Part shown: positions 40,218 through 41,934 of the stretch, in pieces | Numbering within the stretch: position 1 is the first letter of the stretch | Layout of the letters: each line of letters starts with the position of its first letter | Source: Tannerella forsythia | GTDB lineage: Bacteria; Bacteroidota; Bacteroidia; Bacteroidales; Tannerellaceae | Assembly (NCBI RefSeq): GCF_003860135.1 | Contig: NZ_RQYN01000036.1 | Coordinates: 1-41,934, forward strand | Direction of reading: 5' to 3' | Length of the DNA: 41,934 nucleotides | The notes under the pieces: model-generated | What the model was told of the DNA's origin: nothing | What the model saw: the letters and a program-made list of their open reading frames with translations, nothing else | Database searches by the model: none | Made by a program: the position numbers and the translations under genes

Positions 40218-41690
40218 ATGTTTTCACGTATCATGTTTACCATTCACCGGGTGCTGGGCACGTTGCTCAGCGTCCTGTTTCTCGTGTGGTTTGTGTCGGG
40301 CATCGTGATGATATATCACGGATTTCCGTCGGCCGATCGCGACGAGAAAGCGGCCAAATTGGAGCCGCTCGGTACCGATCTTCCATCAGTCGATGAGCTG
40401 GCGCGACGCTTGCCCGACACTTGTACGATCGACGGATTGTCGGTCAGCCGTTATCTCGGACAGACTGTCTACGAGATTCGCAGCGGCAAAGAAACGTTTC
40501 GTCTGCCGGCCGACAGCGCCGAGGAGCTGCCTGTCATCGACGGAGCATATATCGCTCGTGTAGCGGCGCTCTGGTGCAGTACTCCCGTCAGCCGGATCGA
40601 TTCGCTTCGCGCCTTAGACCAGTGGATACCCTTCGGACGGTTGAAGGAAGAGTTCCCGATTTATAAGTTTCATTTTGCCGATGACAACGGCACCGAGCTG
40701 TACATCTCGTCGCGCAGCGGTGAGGTGTTGCAATATACGACACGCTCCGAACGACTCTGGGCGTGGGTCGGAGCGGTCCCTCACTGGGTTTACTTTACCT
40801 TGCTGAGGCAAGATCGCGAATTGTGGATCAAAACCGTTATTTGGCTTTCGGGTATCGGATCTATCATGGTCATAGCCGGTCTTTATGTAGGCATTTACGT
40901 CAGTGTGAAGTCGCGCCGGCGGAAAAAGAAATGGTTCCCGTATAAGAAGAAATGGTATTACTGGCATCATGTGACGGGGATCGTCTTCGGTCTCTTCGCG
41001 CTGACGTGGGCATTCAGCGGGATGATGTCACTCACCGATCCGCCCGAATGGCTCGTGAAGGAGCATCAAAAATATCCTGTTCGTCAGACGATGGAAGCTC
41101 TGGCTCCGTCTCCTACTGCTTATCCGTTCGATTACAAAGCGCTGATCAGTCAGTACGACGGACGTCTGACCGAGATACGCTGGTCACACTTTTTCGGCTT
41201 ACCTACGTATGAAATCGTGCTCTCCGGAGCCGAACGGCTGACCATCGACGCTACGACCGCCCAACCACTTGCCTTGAAGGAAGCGCAGGCTACCGAGGCG
41301 GTGCGCAGGATTCACGGCGATGACGCCGTCATCCGCACCGAACAGCTTAATGAGTACGACACGTACTACCTTGATCGGAAACGTCGGTTGGAGCTGCCTG
41401 TCTGGAAAGTCAGCGTTGAGAACGCCGATGGAACATGCTACTATATTACTCCGTCCGACGGTCGTTTGCGCGAATATAACACGCGTCGTCGTACACGTTT
41501 CTGGATGTATTCCGCTCTGCATGCGCTGCGCTTCAAATTCTTGACAGAAAATCCCGTACTCTGGACGACGGTGATGTGGACACTGCTGCTTGGCGGCACA
41601 TTCGTATCATTGAGTGGCGTGGTGCTGGGAGTAAAATATATCGTGCGTCTCTTTCGGCGTAAAGCAAGGCATACTGCCGGTCATAAGTAG
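40218..41690 (+). CDS. PepSY-domain inner-membrane protein 2
   Basis: A 490-residue paralog of the protein at 34882-36345 with the same layout: first helix with His (FTIHRVLGTLLSVLFLVWFVSG), central pair (with YWHHVTGIVFGLFALTWAFSG) and a final helix (VLWTTVMWTLLLGGTFVSLSG). The frame is open from 40146, but the extra 24 residues do not resemble the paralog; 40218 gives the matching N-terminus. It follows receptor 2 by 117 bases. The role is probably reduction of the metal chelate imported by receptor 2. Confidence 0.88.
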   Translation: MFSRIMFTIHRVLGTLLSVLFLVWFVSGIVMIYHGFPSADRDEKAAKLEPLGTDLPSVDELARRLPDTCTIDGLSVSRYLGQTVYEIRSGKETFRLPADSAEELPVIDGAYIARVAALWCSTPVSRIDSLRALDQWIPFGRLKEEFPIYKFHFADDNGTELYISSRSGEVLQYTTRSERLWAWVGAVPHWVYFTLLRQDRELWIKTVIWLSGIGSIMVIAGLYVGIYVSVKSRRRKKKWFPYKKKWYYWHHVTGIVFGLFALTWAFSGMMSLTDPPEWLVKEHQKYPVRQTMEALAPSPTAYPFDYKALISQYDGRLTEIRWSHFFGLPTYEIVLSGAERLTIDATTAQPLALKEAQATEAVRRIHGDDAVIRTEQLNEYDTYYLDRKRRLELPVWKVSVENADGTCYYITPSDGRLREYNTRRRTRFWMYSALHALRFKFLTENPVLWTTVMWTLLLGGTFVSLSGVVLGVKYIVRLFRRKARHTAGHK

Positions 41691-41790
41691 CGCTGTGAAG
41701 ACGCCAGTAAAAGAATTCGTTAATGAAAAGAAAGGCGGTGTGTCATAACGGGCAAACTGTTTCGTCGCTTGCGGAATGCGAGCTTGTTCA

Positions 41791-41804
41791 CATACTTTAG
41801 TATG
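41791..41804. other. Perfect short palindrome after the last gene
   Basis: CATACT-TT-AGTATG, a 6+2+6 inverted repeat in the 244 bases after the PepSY 2 stop. Too short and without a T-run to be called a terminator. Nothing else is recognised between 41691 and the end. Confidence 0.3.
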
Positions 41805-41934
41805 CTCCCTTGTTCTTATTCTTAATATATTGAATTTCAATAATTTTATATGCCTAAAGAGTCGTTCCTTATAAAATCAACTTATGCCACAAAATATATT
41901 TTATGCTTCCGAAAAAACCAACCGAAAATAAAAT

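Noticed and set aside
41607-41840. 77-codon minus-strand frame at the right end
   Set aside because: It overlaps the PepSY 2 gene end and has no family motif or promoter.

Overview
The window looks like chromosomal DNA of a Bacteroidota bacterium, order Bacteroidales. Evidence: SusC/SusD pairs, lipoproteins of families found mainly in Bacteroidales (6-bladed beta-propeller, DUF4221, DUF4374, DUF3332), M56 proteases with a TonB C-terminal domain, and promoters of the Bacteroides type (TTTG, 19-21 nt, TAnnTTTG). A Parabacteroides/Tannerella-like member is plausible, but the genus cannot be fixed by reading alone. I see no rRNA, tRNA, CRISPR array or intact insertion sequence.

Layout. (1) 1-480: two large imperfect stem-loops; the second ends in a T-run on the minus strand and suits a terminator. 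(2) 481-5274, minus strand: four tandem paralogous beta-propeller lipoproteins plus the decayed 3' end of a fifth. (3) 5275-8134, minus: an exported TldD/TldE protease pair. (4) 8336-12280, plus: a DUF3332 lipoprotein and a GH2 beta-galactosidase in one operon. (5) 12281-13944: a mostly non-coding gap, then a DUF4221 lipoprotein gene (minus) interrupted near its 3' end by an in-frame TAG. (6) 14224-16455, minus: a BlaI repressor and BlaR1-like M56 sensor protease operon with a palindromic operator on its promoter. (7) 16578-18595, minus: a GT87-like membrane glycosyltransferase and a polysaccharide deacetylase. (8) 18944-29704, plus: a polysaccharide utilisation locus, with a SusR-like membrane regulator, SusC, SusD and a second GH2 beta-galactosidase, followed by a LysO-type lysine exporter encoded as two genes. 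(9) 29705-30776: transposase remnants around a striking array of nineteen 21-bp repeats. (10) 30777-41690, plus: a cobalamin-riboswitch cluster with two cobalamin riboswitches, two TonB-dependent receptors, a DUF4374 surface lipoprotein, two PepSY membrane proteins and a secreted CbiK-type cobaltochelatase.

How the genes work together. In the utilisation locus the regulator probably senses a released sugar and switches on susCD and the galactosidase; a pair of identical 14-bp direct repeats 32 bp apart upstream of susC is a candidate operator. In the last region both outer-membrane receptors sit behind B12 riboswitches, so the cluster should be expressed when cobalamin is scarce. The receptor + DUF4374 + PepSY combination resembles the Xus xenosiderophore system, but B12 control and an exported sirohydrochlorin cobaltochelatase suggest that cobalt or a cobalt/tetrapyrrole chelate, rather than iron, is the cargo. 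This is the most promising candidate for an undescribed system here.
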